From NCBI RefSeq assembly GCF_024703995.1, contig NZ_JAMXQV010000023.1, positions 1-64,000 on the forward strand: a DNA stretch of 64,000 nucleotides, written 5' to 3'. Below, one piece after another: positions 48,197 through 56,940 of the stretch; the first letter of the stretch is position 1, and each line of letters begins with the position of its first letter. This DNA comes from Amycolatopsis iheyensis. Its GTDB lineage: Bacteria; Actinomycetota; Actinomycetes; Mycobacteriales; Pseudonocardiaceae. The notes under the pieces were generated by a model. The model was not told the DNA's origin, ran no database searches, and saw only the letters and a program-made list of their open reading frames with translations. The translations under genes and the position numbers were made by a program.

Positions 48197-51100
48197 CGTG
48201 CTCGACCTCTTCTCCCCCGCGACCCGGGACTGGTTCGCGGGGGCCTTCGCCGCGCCCACGGCGGCGCAGGAAGGCGCCTGGCGGGCGGCGCACGCGGGCG
48301 AGCACGCCCTCGTCGTCGCGCCGACCGGCTCCGGCAAGACGCTGTCCGCGTTCCTCTGGGCGCTGGACCGGCTCTCGGTGGCGCCACCACCGGCGGAGGC
48401 CACCAAGCGCTGCCGGATCCTCTACGTCTCGCCGCTGAAGGCCCTGGCGGTCGACGTCCAGCGAAACCTGCGGGCCCCGCTCGCCGGCATCTCGCAGGCG
48501 TCGCGGCGGCTCGGGCTCGCGGTGCCCGAAATCGAAGTCGGCATGCGCACCGGCGACACCACGGCCGCCGAGCGGCGCTCCTTCACCAAGACCCCGCCCG
48601 ACGTGCTGGTGACCACACCGGAGTCGCTGTTCCTCATCCTCACTTCGTCGGCGCGGGAGTCGCTGCGCGGCGTCGAGACGGTGATCGTCGACGAGGTGCA
48701 CGCGGTCGCGGGCGGCAAGCGCGGCGCGCACCTCGCGCTGTCGCTGGAGCGGCTGGACTCGCTGCTCCCGAAGCCGGCGCAGCGGATCGGCCTGTCGGCG
48801 ACCGTCCGCCCGATCGACGAGGTGAGCGCGTTCCTGGCCGGCGGCCGGCCGGTGCGGGTGGTCCAGCCGAAGCTGGCGAAGACCATCGAAGTGCGCGTCG
48901 AAGTCCCGGTCGAGGACATGAGCAACCTCGACGCCCCGCGCAGCGGCCCGGCGCCGAGCCCGCTCGACGAACTGGAGTCGCTCGGTTCCCTGGATTCGCT
49001 GACCGAGGCGTTCCCACCCGGCGACATCGCCCCCGGCGGGCTGGGCACGCTGGAGGAGATGGCCGGCAACCCGGTGCAGCGGCCGTCGATCTGGCCCGCC
49101 GTCGAAGAGCGGGTGCTGAGCCTGATCCAGGGCCACCGCTCGACCATCGTGTTCGCCAACTCCCGGCGGCTCACCGAGCGGATGACGGCCCGGCTCAACG
49201 AGCTGGCCGCGGAACAGACGGAGCTGACTCCGGAGGACTCCTTCCCGGCCGAAGCCGTCGGGCAGTCCGGGGTCAGCACCGGCGCCCCACCGGTGATCGC
49301 CCGGGCGCACCACGGGTCGATGTCGCGGGAGCAGCGCACGCACGTCGAGGAAGACCTCAAGTCCGGGCGGCTGCCGTGCGTGGTGGCGACGTCGTCGCTG
49401 GAGCTGGGCATCGACATGGGCGCGGTCGACCTGGTGGTGCAGATCGAGGCGCCGCCGACGGTGGCGTCCGGGCTGCAGCGCGTCGGCCGCGCCGGGCACC
49501 AGGTCGGCGCGGTCTCCTCCGGCGTGATGTTCCCCAAGTTCCGCGGTGACCTCGTCTCCTGCGCGGTGGTCGCGGAACGGATGGCGACCGGCGCGATCGA
49601 GGCGGTCCGCTACCCGCGCAACCCGCTCGACGTCCTGGCGCAGCACGTCGTCGCGATGGTGGCGCTCGAACCGTGGACGGTGCCGGACCTCGCGTCGCTG
49701 GTGCGGCGGGCGGCGCCGTTCGCGTCGCTGCCGGACGACGCCCTGCACGCGGTGCTCGACATGCTGGCCGGCCGGTACCCGAGCGAGGAGTTCGGCGAGC
49801 TGCGCGCGCGGATCACCTGGGACCGCATCGCGGGCGAGCTGCGCGGGCGCCCGGGCTCGCAGCGGCTGGCCGTCACCTCCGGCGGCACGATCCCGGACCG
49901 CGGCCTGTTCACCGTGATGACGCCCGGTGGGGACGACAAGCCCGGGTCGCGCGTCGGCGAGTTCGACGAGGAGATGGTCTACGAGTCGCGCGTCGGCGAC
50001 ACGATCCTGCTCGGCACGTCGTCGTGGCGGATCACCGACATCACGCACGACCGGGTCATCGTGGTGCCCGCGCCGGGCGAACCGGCGCGGATGCCGTTCT
50101 GGAAGGGCGACGCGCCGGGCCGGCCCCTGGAACTGGGCCGGGCGCTGGGCAAGTTCGTCCGCGAACTGTCCACATCGGACGCCGAGAAGGCGCGCGAGCG
50201 GGCGGCCGCGGCCGGGCTGGACGAGCGGGCGTGCGACAACCTGCTGCAGTACCTGGCCGAGCAGAAGGAAGCCACCCGGCACGTCCCGAACGACCGGACG
50301 ATCCTGCTGGAGCGCTACCGCGACGAGCTGGGCGACTGGCGGATCGTCGTGCATTCGCCGTTCGGCGCGCAGGTGAACGCGCCGTGGGCGCTGGCCATCG
50401 CCGCGCGGCTGCGGGAAAACCGCGGCGTCGACGCGCAGGTGGCGCACTCCGACGACGGCATCGTCCTGCGGCTGCCGGAAGCCTTCGACTCCGAAGGTGG
50501 CGACGTGACCATCGGCGCGGACGACGTCCTGCTCGACCCCGAAGAGGTCGAGCAGCTGATCGTCGCCGAAGTCGGCGGCTCGGCCGTGTTCGCGGCGCGG
50601 TTCCGCGAGTGCGCGGCGCGGTCGCTGCTGCTGCCCCGGCGGGATCCGCGGCGCCGCACTCCCCTGTGGCAGCAACGGCAACGCGCGTCGCAGCTGCTGT
50701 CGGTCGCGGCGAAGTACGAGCGGTTCCCGGTCGTGCTGGAGGCGATGCGGGAGGTCCTGCAGGACGTCTACGACGTGGGCGGCCTGCGCGAGCTGATGGC
50801 CGACGTTCGGGCCCGCAAGGTCCGGCTGGTGGAGGTCGAGACGCCGGCCGCGTCGCCGTTCGCGCGCAGCCTGCTCTTCGGCTACGTCGGGATGTTCCTG
50901 TACGAAACCGACGCGCCGCTGGCCGAACGACGCGCGGCGGCGCTGTCGCTGGACTCGGGGCTGCTGGCCGAGCTGCTGGGCACCGAGGCGATCCGCGAAC
51001 TGCTCGACCCGGAGGCCGTGCGCGAGGTGGAGCGGTCGCTGCAGCGGCTCGAGCCCGATCGGCACGCACGCTCGGCCGAGGACGCCGCCGACCTGCTGCG

Positions 51101-52856
51101 GTTCCTCGGCGACCTGACCGTCGAGGAGGCGGCCGAGCGCGGGATCCAGGCCGAGTGGCTCGCCGAGCTGGAGTCGGCGCGTCGGGCGATCCGGGTGCGG
51201 ATCGGCGGCGAGGAGCGGTTCCTCGCGATCGAAGACTCGGGCAAGGTTCGTGACGCGCTGGGTACCGCGCTGCCGGTGGGCGTGCCCGAGGCGTTCACCG
51301 AACCGGTCGCGGATCCGCTGGGCGACCTGCTGTTCCGCTACGCCCGCAGCCGCGGGCCGTTCGCGGCGTCGACGGTGGCGCAGCGGTTCGGGCTCGGGCT
51401 CGCCGTCGTCACCGGCGTCCTCGACCGGATGACCGGGGAAGGCCGCCTGGTGCGCGGCGAGCTGAGCCCCGTCGGACATCCGGACACCCATGGTGTCGGG
51501 ATCGAATACTGCGATTCGGCGGTGCTGCGCCGGCTGCGGCGGGCATCGCTGGCGAAGCTGCGGGCCGAGGTCGAGCCGGTCGAACCGGCGGCGCTGGGCC
51601 GGTTCCTGCCGTCGTGGCACGGGTTCGGCGGCCGCGTCCGCGCGGCGCCGACGGCGGACGACGTGCTGTCGGTCGTCGAGCAGCTGGCCGGGGCGCCGCT
51701 GCCGGCGAGCGCGGTGGAGTCGCTGATCCTGCCCGGGCGGCTGCCGGGCTACTCCCCCGCGCTGCTCGACGAGCTGACGACCGCGGGCGAGGTCACCTGG
51801 GCGGGCTGCGGCGCGCTGTCCGGCGGCGACGGCTGGATCGCCCTCGCCCCCACCGACGTCGCCGACCTGCTGCTGCCCGAGGTCGTCGAGGACATCCCGA
51901 CCGGGCCGCTGCACGACGCCCTGGTGTCCACTTTGGAGGGTGGGGCGCTGTTCTTCCGGCAGCTGGTGGACCGCGCGAGCGTCCTGGTGGAGAAGGCGCC
52001 GAACGACGCCGAAGTGGTGTCCGCGCTGTGGGACCTGGTGTGGGCGGGGCTGGTCACGGGCGACACGCTGGGGCCGCTGCGGGCCCAGGTGGCCGGGCAC
52101 GGCGCGCACAAGCCACGGCGCCAGGCGCCGCGCGGCCGGTACGCGCGGCTGCGGGCGGGGCGGCCGCAGATGCCGTCGCGGTCCGGGCCGCCGACGGTCG
52201 CGGGGCGGTGGGCGCTGACCCCGGTCCGCGAGACCGACGCGACCCGGCGGGCGCACGCACGCACCGAGGCGTTCCTGGAACGCCACGGCGTCCTGACCCG
52301 CGGCGCGCTCGACACCGAACGCGTCACCGGCGGGTTCTCCGGGATCTACAAGGTGCTGCGCGGCATGGAAGACACCGGCCAGGTGATCCGCGGCTACGTC
52401 GTGGAAGGCCTCGGCGCGGCGCAGTTCGCGGCGAAGGGCGCGGTCGACCGGTTGCGCGCGTTGTCCGGCCCGGGCCGCCCGGCGCCCGGCCGCGCGGTGG
52501 TGCTGGCGGCGGCCGACCCGGCCCAGCCGTACGGCGCGGCGCTCCCGTGGCCCGCGGCGACCGGCGACACGAAGCACCGCCCGGCGCGCAAAGCCGGCGC
52601 GCTGGCGGTGCTGGTCGACGGCGTCCCGGCGCTGTACGTCGAGCGAGGCGGGCGGTCCCTGCTGAGTTTCACCGACGAACGGCAACCGTTGTCGGACGCG
52701 GCGCAGGCGTTGTCGGCGGCGGTCCGGGAGGGCTGGCTGGGTCAGCTGGCCGTCCAGCGCGCGGACGGCGAGCAAGCGCTGACGTCGGAGCTGGCGGAGG
52801 TGCTGCGGGAGGCCGGTTTCCGGGCCACGCCCTCGGGGCTGCGTCTGCGGGCCTAA
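48186..52856 (+). CDS. lhr: Lhr, large DNA helicase
   Basis: About 1556 aa; 3'-5' DNA translocase/helicase of superfamily 2. Walker A APTGSGKT (45-52), DEVH box (169-172), motif III LSATV, motif IV-VI region with QRVGRAGHQ, then winged-helix and the Lhr core, and a long C-terminal domain as in mycobacterial Lhr (about 1500 aa). Starts at 48162 (GTG), 48177 (ATG) and 48186 (GTG) are possible; 48186 is preferred as it lies seven bases after the putative -10, whereas the others precede or overlap it. Mycobacterial lhr is damage-induced. def follows 36 bases after the stop. Confidence 0.92.
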   Translation: MAGDVLDLFSPATRDWFAGAFAAPTAAQEGAWRAAHAGEHALVVAPTGSGKTLSAFLWALDRLSVAPPPAEATKRCRILYVSPLKALAVDVQRNLRAPLAGISQASRRLGLAVPEIEVGMRTGDTTAAERRSFTKTPPDVLVTTPESLFLILTSSARESLRGVETVIVDEVHAVAGGKRGAHLALSLERLDSLLPKPAQRIGLSATVRPIDEVSAFLAGGRPVRVVQPKLAKTIEVRVEVPVEDMSNLDAPRSGPAPSPLDELESLGSLDSLTEAFPPGDIAPGGLGTLEEMAGNPVQRPSIWPAVEERVLSLIQGHRSTIVFANSRRLTERMTARLNELAAEQTELTPEDSFPAEAVGQSGVSTGAPPVIARAHHGSMSREQRTHVEEDLKSGRLPCVVATSSLELGIDMGAVDLVVQIEAPPTVASGLQRVGRAGHQVGAVSSGVMFPKFRGDLVSCAVVAERMATGAIEAVRYPRNPLDVLAQHVVAMVALEPWTVPDLASLVRRAAPFASLPDDALHAVLDMLAGRYPSEEFGELRARITWDRIAGELRGRPGSQRLAVTSGGTIPDRGLFTVMTPGGDDKPGSRVGEFDEEMVYESRVGDTILLGTSSWRITDITHDRVIVVPAPGEPARMPFWKGDAPGRPLELGRALGKFVRELSTSDAEKARERAAAAGLDERACDNLLQYLAEQKEATRHVPNDRTILLERYRDELGDWRIVVHSPFGAQVNAPWALAIAARLRENRGVDAQVAHSDDGIVLRLPEAFDSEGGDVTIGADDVLLDPEEVEQLIVAEVGGSAVFAARFRECAARSLLLPRRDPRRRTPLWQQRQRASQLLSVAAKYERFPVVLEAMREVLQDVYDVGGLRELMADVRARKVRLVEVETPAASPFARSLLFGYVGMFLYETDAPLAERRAAALSLDSGLLAELLGTEAIRELLDPEAVREVERSLQRLEPDRHARSAEDAADLLRFLGDLTVEEAAERGIQAEWLAELESARRAIRVRIGGEERFLAIEDSGKVRDALGTALPVGVPEAFTEPVADPLGDLLFRYARSRGPFAASTVAQRFGLGLAVVTGVLDRMTGEGRLVRGELSPVGHPDTHGVGIEYCDSAVLRRLRRASLAKLRAEVEPVEPAALGRFLPSWHGFGGRVRAAPTADDVLSVVEQLAGAPLPASAVESLILPGRLPGYSPALLDELTTAGEVTWAGCGALSGGDGWIALAPTDVADLLLPEVVEDIPTGPLHDALVSTLEGGALFFRQLVDRASVLVEKAPNDAEVVSALWDLVWAGLVTGDTLGPLRAQVAGHGAHKPRRQAPRGRYARLRAGRPQMPSRSGPPTVAGRWALTPVRETDATRRAHARTEAFLERHGVLTRGALDTERVTGGFSGIYKVLRGMEDTGQVIRGYVVEGLGAAQFAAKGAVDRLRALSGPGRPAPGRAVVLAAADPAQPYGAALPWPAATGDTKHRPARKAGALAVLVDGVPALYVERGGRSLLSFTDERQPLSDAAQALSAAVREGWLGQLAVQRADGEQALTSELAEVLREAGFRATPSGLRLRA

Positions 52857-52892
52857 GCTGCCAGTCCGACACGCACGAAGGATGTTCTGCTC

Positions 52893-53393
52893 ATGGCCAT
52901 GCGCGAACTGCGCTATTTCGGGGACCCGATCCTCAAGTCCGCCTGCGACCCGGTCACGGTCTTCGACGAAAAGCTCGAGGCGCTGGTGCGGGACCTGCTG
53001 GACTCCGTCAAGCCGGACGGCCGCGCCGGGCTGGCGGCCCCGCAGATCGGCGTCGGGCTGCGGGTGTTCAGCTACGACGTCGCCGGGCTGACGGGGTACG
53101 TGATCAACCCGGAGATCGTCGAGCTGTCGGAAGAGACGCACGAGATCGACGAGGGCTGCCTGTCGGTGCCGGAGCTTTGGTTCCCGACCAACCGCGCGAA
53201 GCACGCGAAGGTCCGGGGCGTCGACGTGCACAACGAGCCGATCGAGGTGGAAGGCGAAGACGTGCTGGCGCAGTGCCTCCAGCACGAAACCGATCACCTG
53301 GACGGCATCCTGTACCTGGACCGCCTGACGGCCGACCGCAAGAAGACGGCCCTGCGCGAGGCACGCGGCAAAGACTGGTTCTGGAAGCGCTGA
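52893..53393 (+). CDS. def: Def, peptide deformylase
   Basis: 166 aa metalloenzyme removing N-formyl from nascent proteins. Motif 1 GLAAPQIGVG, motif 2 EGCLSVPE with metal Cys, motif 3 QHETDHLDG with the two metal His and catalytic Glu. Sits downstream of lhr, and converges with the ACT-GNAT gene. Actinomycetes often carry more than one def. Confidence 0.95.
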   Translation: MAMRELRYFGDPILKSACDPVTVFDEKLEALVRDLLDSVKPDGRAGLAAPQIGVGLRVFSYDVAGLTGYVINPEIVELSEETHEIDEGCLSVPELWFPTNRAKHAKVRGVDVHNEPIEVEGEDVLAQCLQHETDHLDGILYLDRLTADRKKTALREARGKDWFWKR

Positions 53394-53416
53394 TCCCGCT
53401 CGGGTGGCCGGGCCGC

Positions 53417-54475
53417 TCAGCCCGGGAGGACCAACCGCAGCCGGGTGCCGTCCGCCGCGCCGCGTTCGGTTCGCAGGCCCGCGCGGGCCGCGGTGCGCGC
53501 GAGCACTTCGTCGCCCGGCAGGCAGTCCGCCTTCAGCTCCGTCACGCCGTCCGCCTCCGCCAGCACCGCGAGCCGGGCCAGCAGGGCCGTGCCGATGCCC
53601 TGCCGCTGCCAAGTGTCCTCGACCAGCAGGGAAATCTCCGCGCCGATCAGCTGGCCCAGCCCGATCACGTCGCGGCCGAAGACCGCCAGCACGCTCGTGC
53701 CGCGCGGGGGCACCAGCAGCCGGTGCAGCCAGCGGCGGGGCACCGTCCGCACCCCCGAGTGGTAGCGCCGGAACAGCGTCGCCGTCGAACAGCGGCGGTG
53801 CAGGTCCGAGACCGCGCCGGCGTCGGCCGGGACGCCTCTGCGCAGGACGATCGCCGCGCCGTCCGGGCGGTCCAGGACCACCGGGCCCGCGAGGTTGCGA
53901 GCCGCCGCGGTGAGCAGGCCCAGCAGGGCTTCGGCGCGCGTCAGCTCCAGCTGCACGAACGGCGCCCACCGCCGGCGCGCCACCAGGGCGATGCCCGCGA
54001 CCGGCCCGAACACCGCCCGGTGCCCGCTCTCGGTGCGGCCCGGGTTCGCTTCGGCCGCCGGGACGCGGGTGACGACGTCCGCGGCCAGCGCGTCCTTCAG
54101 CACGTCGGCCAGGCGAGCCGGGTCGTCGATCGCGCGGCGGGCCGCCAGCAACGTCGAGGACGCCGGGTCGACCAGGTCGTGCACGTCCGCGTCGATGACC
54201 GCCGTGCACTCGCAGCCCTCGGCGCGGATCGCGGCCACCAGGTGCCCGCGGGGCAGGCCGGTCGCCGGGCGCAGCACGATTTCGTCGAGCACGCCGCCCG
54301 GCACCGGCAGCACGGTCAGGCCGAGGATGTTGCACTCGAGGTCGGCGAGCCGGATGGCGAGCCGCGCCAGGGTGCCCGGGTGGTCGTGCATCCGGACCCG
54401 CACGCGCCACACCGGCGGCGCGTCGTCGGCGGTGGCCGTCCGGGCGGGCTGGGGCACCACACTCGAGATCTCCAT
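53417..54475 (-). CDS. ACT-domain GNAT acetyltransferase
   Basis: 352 aa. N-terminal ACT domain (about residues 23-95; MHDHPGTLARLAIRLADLEC) fused to a C-terminal GNAT domain whose acetyl-CoA motif is EDTWQRQGIGTALLARLAVL. ACT-GNAT proteins of actinomycetes are amino-acid-regulated lysine acetyltransferases acting on acyl-CoA synthetases, so allosteric control by an amino acid is expected. The start at 54475 begins MEISSVVPQP; longer frames lie in the hydrolase gene. Regulating amino acid not predictable. Confidence 0.9.
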   Translation of the reverse strand: MEISSVVPQPARTATADDAPPVWRVRVRMHDHPGTLARLAIRLADLECNILGLTVLPVPGGVLDEIVLRPATGLPRGHLVAAIRAEGCECTAVIDADVHDLVDPASSTLLAARRAIDDPARLADVLKDALAADVVTRVPAAEANPGRTESGHRAVFGPVAGIALVARRRWAPFVQLELTRAEALLGLLTAAARNLAGPVVLDRPDGAAIVLRRGVPADAGAVSDLHRRCSTATLFRRYHSGVRTVPRRWLHRLLVPPRGTSVLAVFGRDVIGLGQLIGAEISLLVEDTWQRQGIGTALLARLAVLAEADGVTELKADCLPGDEVLARTAARAGLRTERGAADGTRLRLVLPG

Positions 54476-54531
54476 GCCCGCACTCTCCCGCGGCGTTGTT
54501 GCCGCTCCGGGGCGCCGGTGTTTCGCGCAGG

Positions 54532-55368
54532 TCAGCGTTCGGCGTCGCCCGGCAACCCCGGCGAAACACGGGTCAGCCACGAGCGCAGCTCGGTCGCCAG
54601 CGCGACCGGCGCGTCCAGCTGGATGAGGTGGCCGGCGTCGGGGACCGGGGTGAACGTCGCGCCCGGGATGCCGGCCGCGAGCCGCTCGCCGGTCGCCTGC
54701 GGGATCCAGGTGTCCTCAACGCCCCACAGGACGCGCACCGGGAGGTCGATCCGGCCGAGCCGGTCCTCGTTCTCCACCAGGAAACTCTCGTCGTACGCCG
54801 CGATCTGCCGGTAGAACGCCGGCTGGCCCGCTTCGCCGAGCCACGGCGCGGTCAACGCCGTCAGGTCGGCCTCGCGCAGCTGACGGAAACCCGCGTTGCC
54901 GATGTAGGCGCGCACCAGTGCTTCGTGGATGTACGGCGGCACCTGGGCGAGCACGTCGGGATGCTCCTTGACCAGCCGGAAGAACGGCGAGCCCGACGGC
55001 GGGATGGCCACGACGTCGGCCATCAGCAGCGACGCGTACGGCAGGCCGTGGACCAGGTGCGCGCGCAGCGACACCGCACCGCCGTAGTCGTGGGCGACGA
55101 CGTGCGGCCGGTCGAGGCCCCAGTGCGTCAGCAGCGCCTGGAACGCCTCGGCCTGGACCCCGAAGTCGACGGCGTGGTCCGCCTCCTTCGAGGACCGGCC
55201 GTAACCGGGCATGTCCCAGAGGTACACGGTGAAGTCGTCGCTGAGGGCCTCGGCGAAGGGCTGCCACAGCCACGACGACCACGGCGTGCCGTGGCAGAAC
55301 ACCACCGCGGGCCCGGAGCCGGCGCGGCTCCAGGCGATCCGGCGGCCCCGCCAGTCGAAAGTCTCCAT
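54532..55368 (-). CDS. Alpha/beta hydrolase with Asp nucleophile (epoxide hydrolase / dehalogenase-like)
   Basis: 278 aa. Oxyanion motif HGTPWSSW, nucleophile elbow AHDYGGAV with Asp rather than Ser, acid Asp in GVEDTWIP and His in DAGHLIQLDAP. An Asp nucleophile marks epoxide hydrolases and haloalkane dehalogenases, so ester hydrolysis is unlikely. It lies 14 bases downstream of a glyoxalase-like gene and shares its damage-type promoter. Confidence 0.9.
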   Translation of the reverse strand: METFDWRGRRIAWSRAGSGPAVVFCHGTPWSSWLWQPFAEALSDDFTVYLWDMPGYGRSSKEADHAVDFGVQAEAFQALLTHWGLDRPHVVAHDYGGAVSLRAHLVHGLPYASLLMADVVAIPPSGSPFFRLVKEHPDVLAQVPPYIHEALVRAYIGNAGFRQLREADLTALTAPWLGEAGQPAFYRQIAAYDESFLVENEDRLGRIDLPVRVLWGVEDTWIPQATGERLAAGIPGATFTPVPDAGHLIQLDAPVALATELRSWLTRVSPGLPGDAER

Positions 55369-55382
55369 GCCCCGAAGCTAGA

Positions 55383-56114
55383 TCAACGCGGGGTGAGCAC
55401 GCAGAACTCGTTGCCCTCCGGATCGGTCAGCACGCGCCACGGCAGTGCGGGCCCGCCCAGGTCCGCCGGCGCCGCGCCCGCCGCGATCACCTCCGACACC
55501 ACCGCCGCGTGCTCGGCGTCCGCCGGGGGCGCCACGTCGAGGTGTACCCGGTTCTTGCCGCGCTTGGCGTCTTCGTTGCGGAGGAACTCCAGCCACGGCC
55601 CGCGTCGCGAAGGCGCGTGCAGGCCCACCAGGACGTCGCCTTCGCGGGCCTCGACCGGCCACCCGGTGATCCCCGCCCAGAATCCCGCCAGCGGCTCCGG
55701 GTCGCGAGCGTCGACGACGATCGCCGCCACCGCGCCGGAGCCCAGGTACCGGTCGCGGGGCTCGAGGACGCAGAACTCGTTGCCCTCCGGGTCCGCGAGC
55801 ACGACCCACGGCACTTCGCCCTGCCCGAGGTCGACCCGGCTGCCACCCAGTGCGAGGGCGCGCTCGACCAGCTCGGCCTGGTGTTCGCGGCTCGTGCTCG
55901 CCAGGTCCAGGTGGATGCGGTTCTTCACCTCCTTGGGTTCGGGCACGGGCACGAAGACGAGGTCCAGGTCCCAGCCGTCGGTCTCCGGGGCGCGCACGTC
56001 GACCTCGCCGGCCTCCTCGACGGCGACACGCCAGCCGAGCAGCGCGGCCCAGAAGCCCGCGAGGACTTCCGGCCGCGCCGCGTCGATCACCAGGTTCACC
56101 AGGCGCGTGTTCAT
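55383..56114 (-). CDS. VOC-family protein with two glyoxalase-like domains
   Basis: 243 aa, two tandem VOC domains: VIDAARPEVLAGFWAALLGW to VVLADPEGNEFCVLEP and VVDARDPEPLAGFWAGITGW to VLTDPEGNEFCVLTP. Metal residues could be the His of NRIHLDLA and NRVHLDVA and the Glu of GNEFCV, repeated in both halves. Possibly a detoxifying lyase, dioxygenase or binding protein. The ATG at 56114 is seven bases after a TAGCCT box and is leaderless in appearance; a further start at 56138 is inside the promoter. Confidence 0.88.
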   Translation of the reverse strand: MNTRLVNLVIDAARPEVLAGFWAALLGWRVAVEEAGEVDVRAPETDGWDLDLVFVPVPEPKEVKNRIHLDLASTSREHQAELVERALALGGSRVDLGQGEVPWVVLADPEGNEFCVLEPRDRYLGSGAVAAIVVDARDPEPLAGFWAGITGWPVEAREGDVLVGLHAPSRRGPWLEFLRNEDAKRGKNRVHLDVAPPADAEHAAVVSEVIAAGAAPADLGGPALPWRVLTDPEGNEFCVLTPR

Positions 56115-56121
56115 GTGCCGC

Positions 56122-56144
56122 AGGCTAACCGCCACCACCGACAG
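56122..56144 (-). promoter_or_regulatory. RecA-NDp (PafBC-type) damage promoter of the VOC-hydrolase operon
   Basis: CTGTCGGTG (56136-56144), eight bases, TAGCCT (56122-56127), minus strand: one mismatch in the first base. The start codon follows seven bases later. Confidence 0.72.
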
Positions 56145-56172
56145 TTCCGGTTCGGCTTCCCCACCGGCCGGT

Positions 56173-56940
56173 TCATCGGGTCGCGAGCCGCAGCAGCGCC
56201 CAGAGCTGGGCCGCCTGGTCGTGCACCCCGCGCACGGTCACCGCGGTCAGGGACGCCCGGCCCCACAACCACAGGTAGAGCTGCGGGGGTTTCGCCGTGA
56301 CGACGTCGTCCGCGGCCTCGGCCTCCTCGGCCGAGCAGCGCCAGGCCTCGGTCACGTCGGGTCCGGCGCGCGCGATCCAGCTGTGCGCGCCGGCGCGGAC
56401 GCCGACCGAGCCCGCCTTCGTGCCGGTGAGCCCGAGCATCGGGAGCTTCTGGCCGAACCACAGGGTCAGCGCTTCGTCGATGCCGTCGATCGCGACGTCT
56501 TCGTCGACACCACGCGACTCGGTGCCGGCCGCCTGTTCGACGTCGACGCGGTGGATCACGGTCTCGTGCAGCATCCGGCGGCGCCAGAAGCCGTAGGTCG
56601 GGTCGGCCGGCCACCAGGTGTCGGCGCGTTCCTCGGGGTCGTGTGCCGCGAGCTCGTCGAGGAGCTCGGTCAGGCCGGTCTCGAGGTAGGCGGCCAGGCT
56701 CTGGCCCGGCTCGGGGTCACGCGGCCAGTCTTCGGGGACGCGGCCTTCGGCGAGCCGGCACCGGACCATCCGGTAAAGGCTCCCGACGTGCCGGGCGACT
56801 TCGCCGAGCGACCAGCCAGGGCAGGCGGGCACCGGCGCTTCGCCGGGCCCGGCGCCGACCGCTTCGGCCAGGACCCGGCCTTCGATGCCCAGCGCCGTGA
56901 GCAGCCGCCCCTGGTCGACCGGGCCGTGCTCACGCGACAT
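56173..56940 (-). CDS. Maleylpyruvate-isomerase-fold (TIGR03083-like) protein
   Basis: 255 aa. N-terminal DinB/MDMPI-type helical domain (CPGWSLGEVARHVGSLYRMV; MLHETVIHRVDVEQAAGT, with metal-ligand His residues) and a C-terminal SCP2-like domain (TKAGSVGVRAGAHSWIARAG). Such proteins use mycothiol or bind a metal; many are thiol-dependent transferases. The ATG at 56940 overlaps the end of the HEPN gene by 11 bases, so the two are coexpressed and under SOS control. Confidence 0.85.
   Translation of the reverse strand: MSREHGPVDQGRLLTALGIEGRVLAEAVGAGPGEAPVPACPGWSLGEVARHVGSLYRMVRCRLAEGRVPEDWPRDPEPGQSLAAYLETGLTELLDELAAHDPEERADTWWPADPTYGFWRRRMLHETVIHRVDVEQAAGTESRGVDEDVAIDGIDEALTLWFGQKLPMLGLTGTKAGSVGVRAGAHSWIARAGPDVTEAWRCSAEEAEAADDVVTAKPPQLYLWLWGRASLTAVTVRGVHDQAAQLWALLRLATR

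Noticed and set aside
48081..54569. A 2162-codon minus-strand open frame opposite lhr and def
   Set aside because: High GC leaves long stop-free antisense frames. Its translation is Arg/Gln/His/Asp-rich without domains, while the plus strand encodes complete helicase and deformylase motifs.
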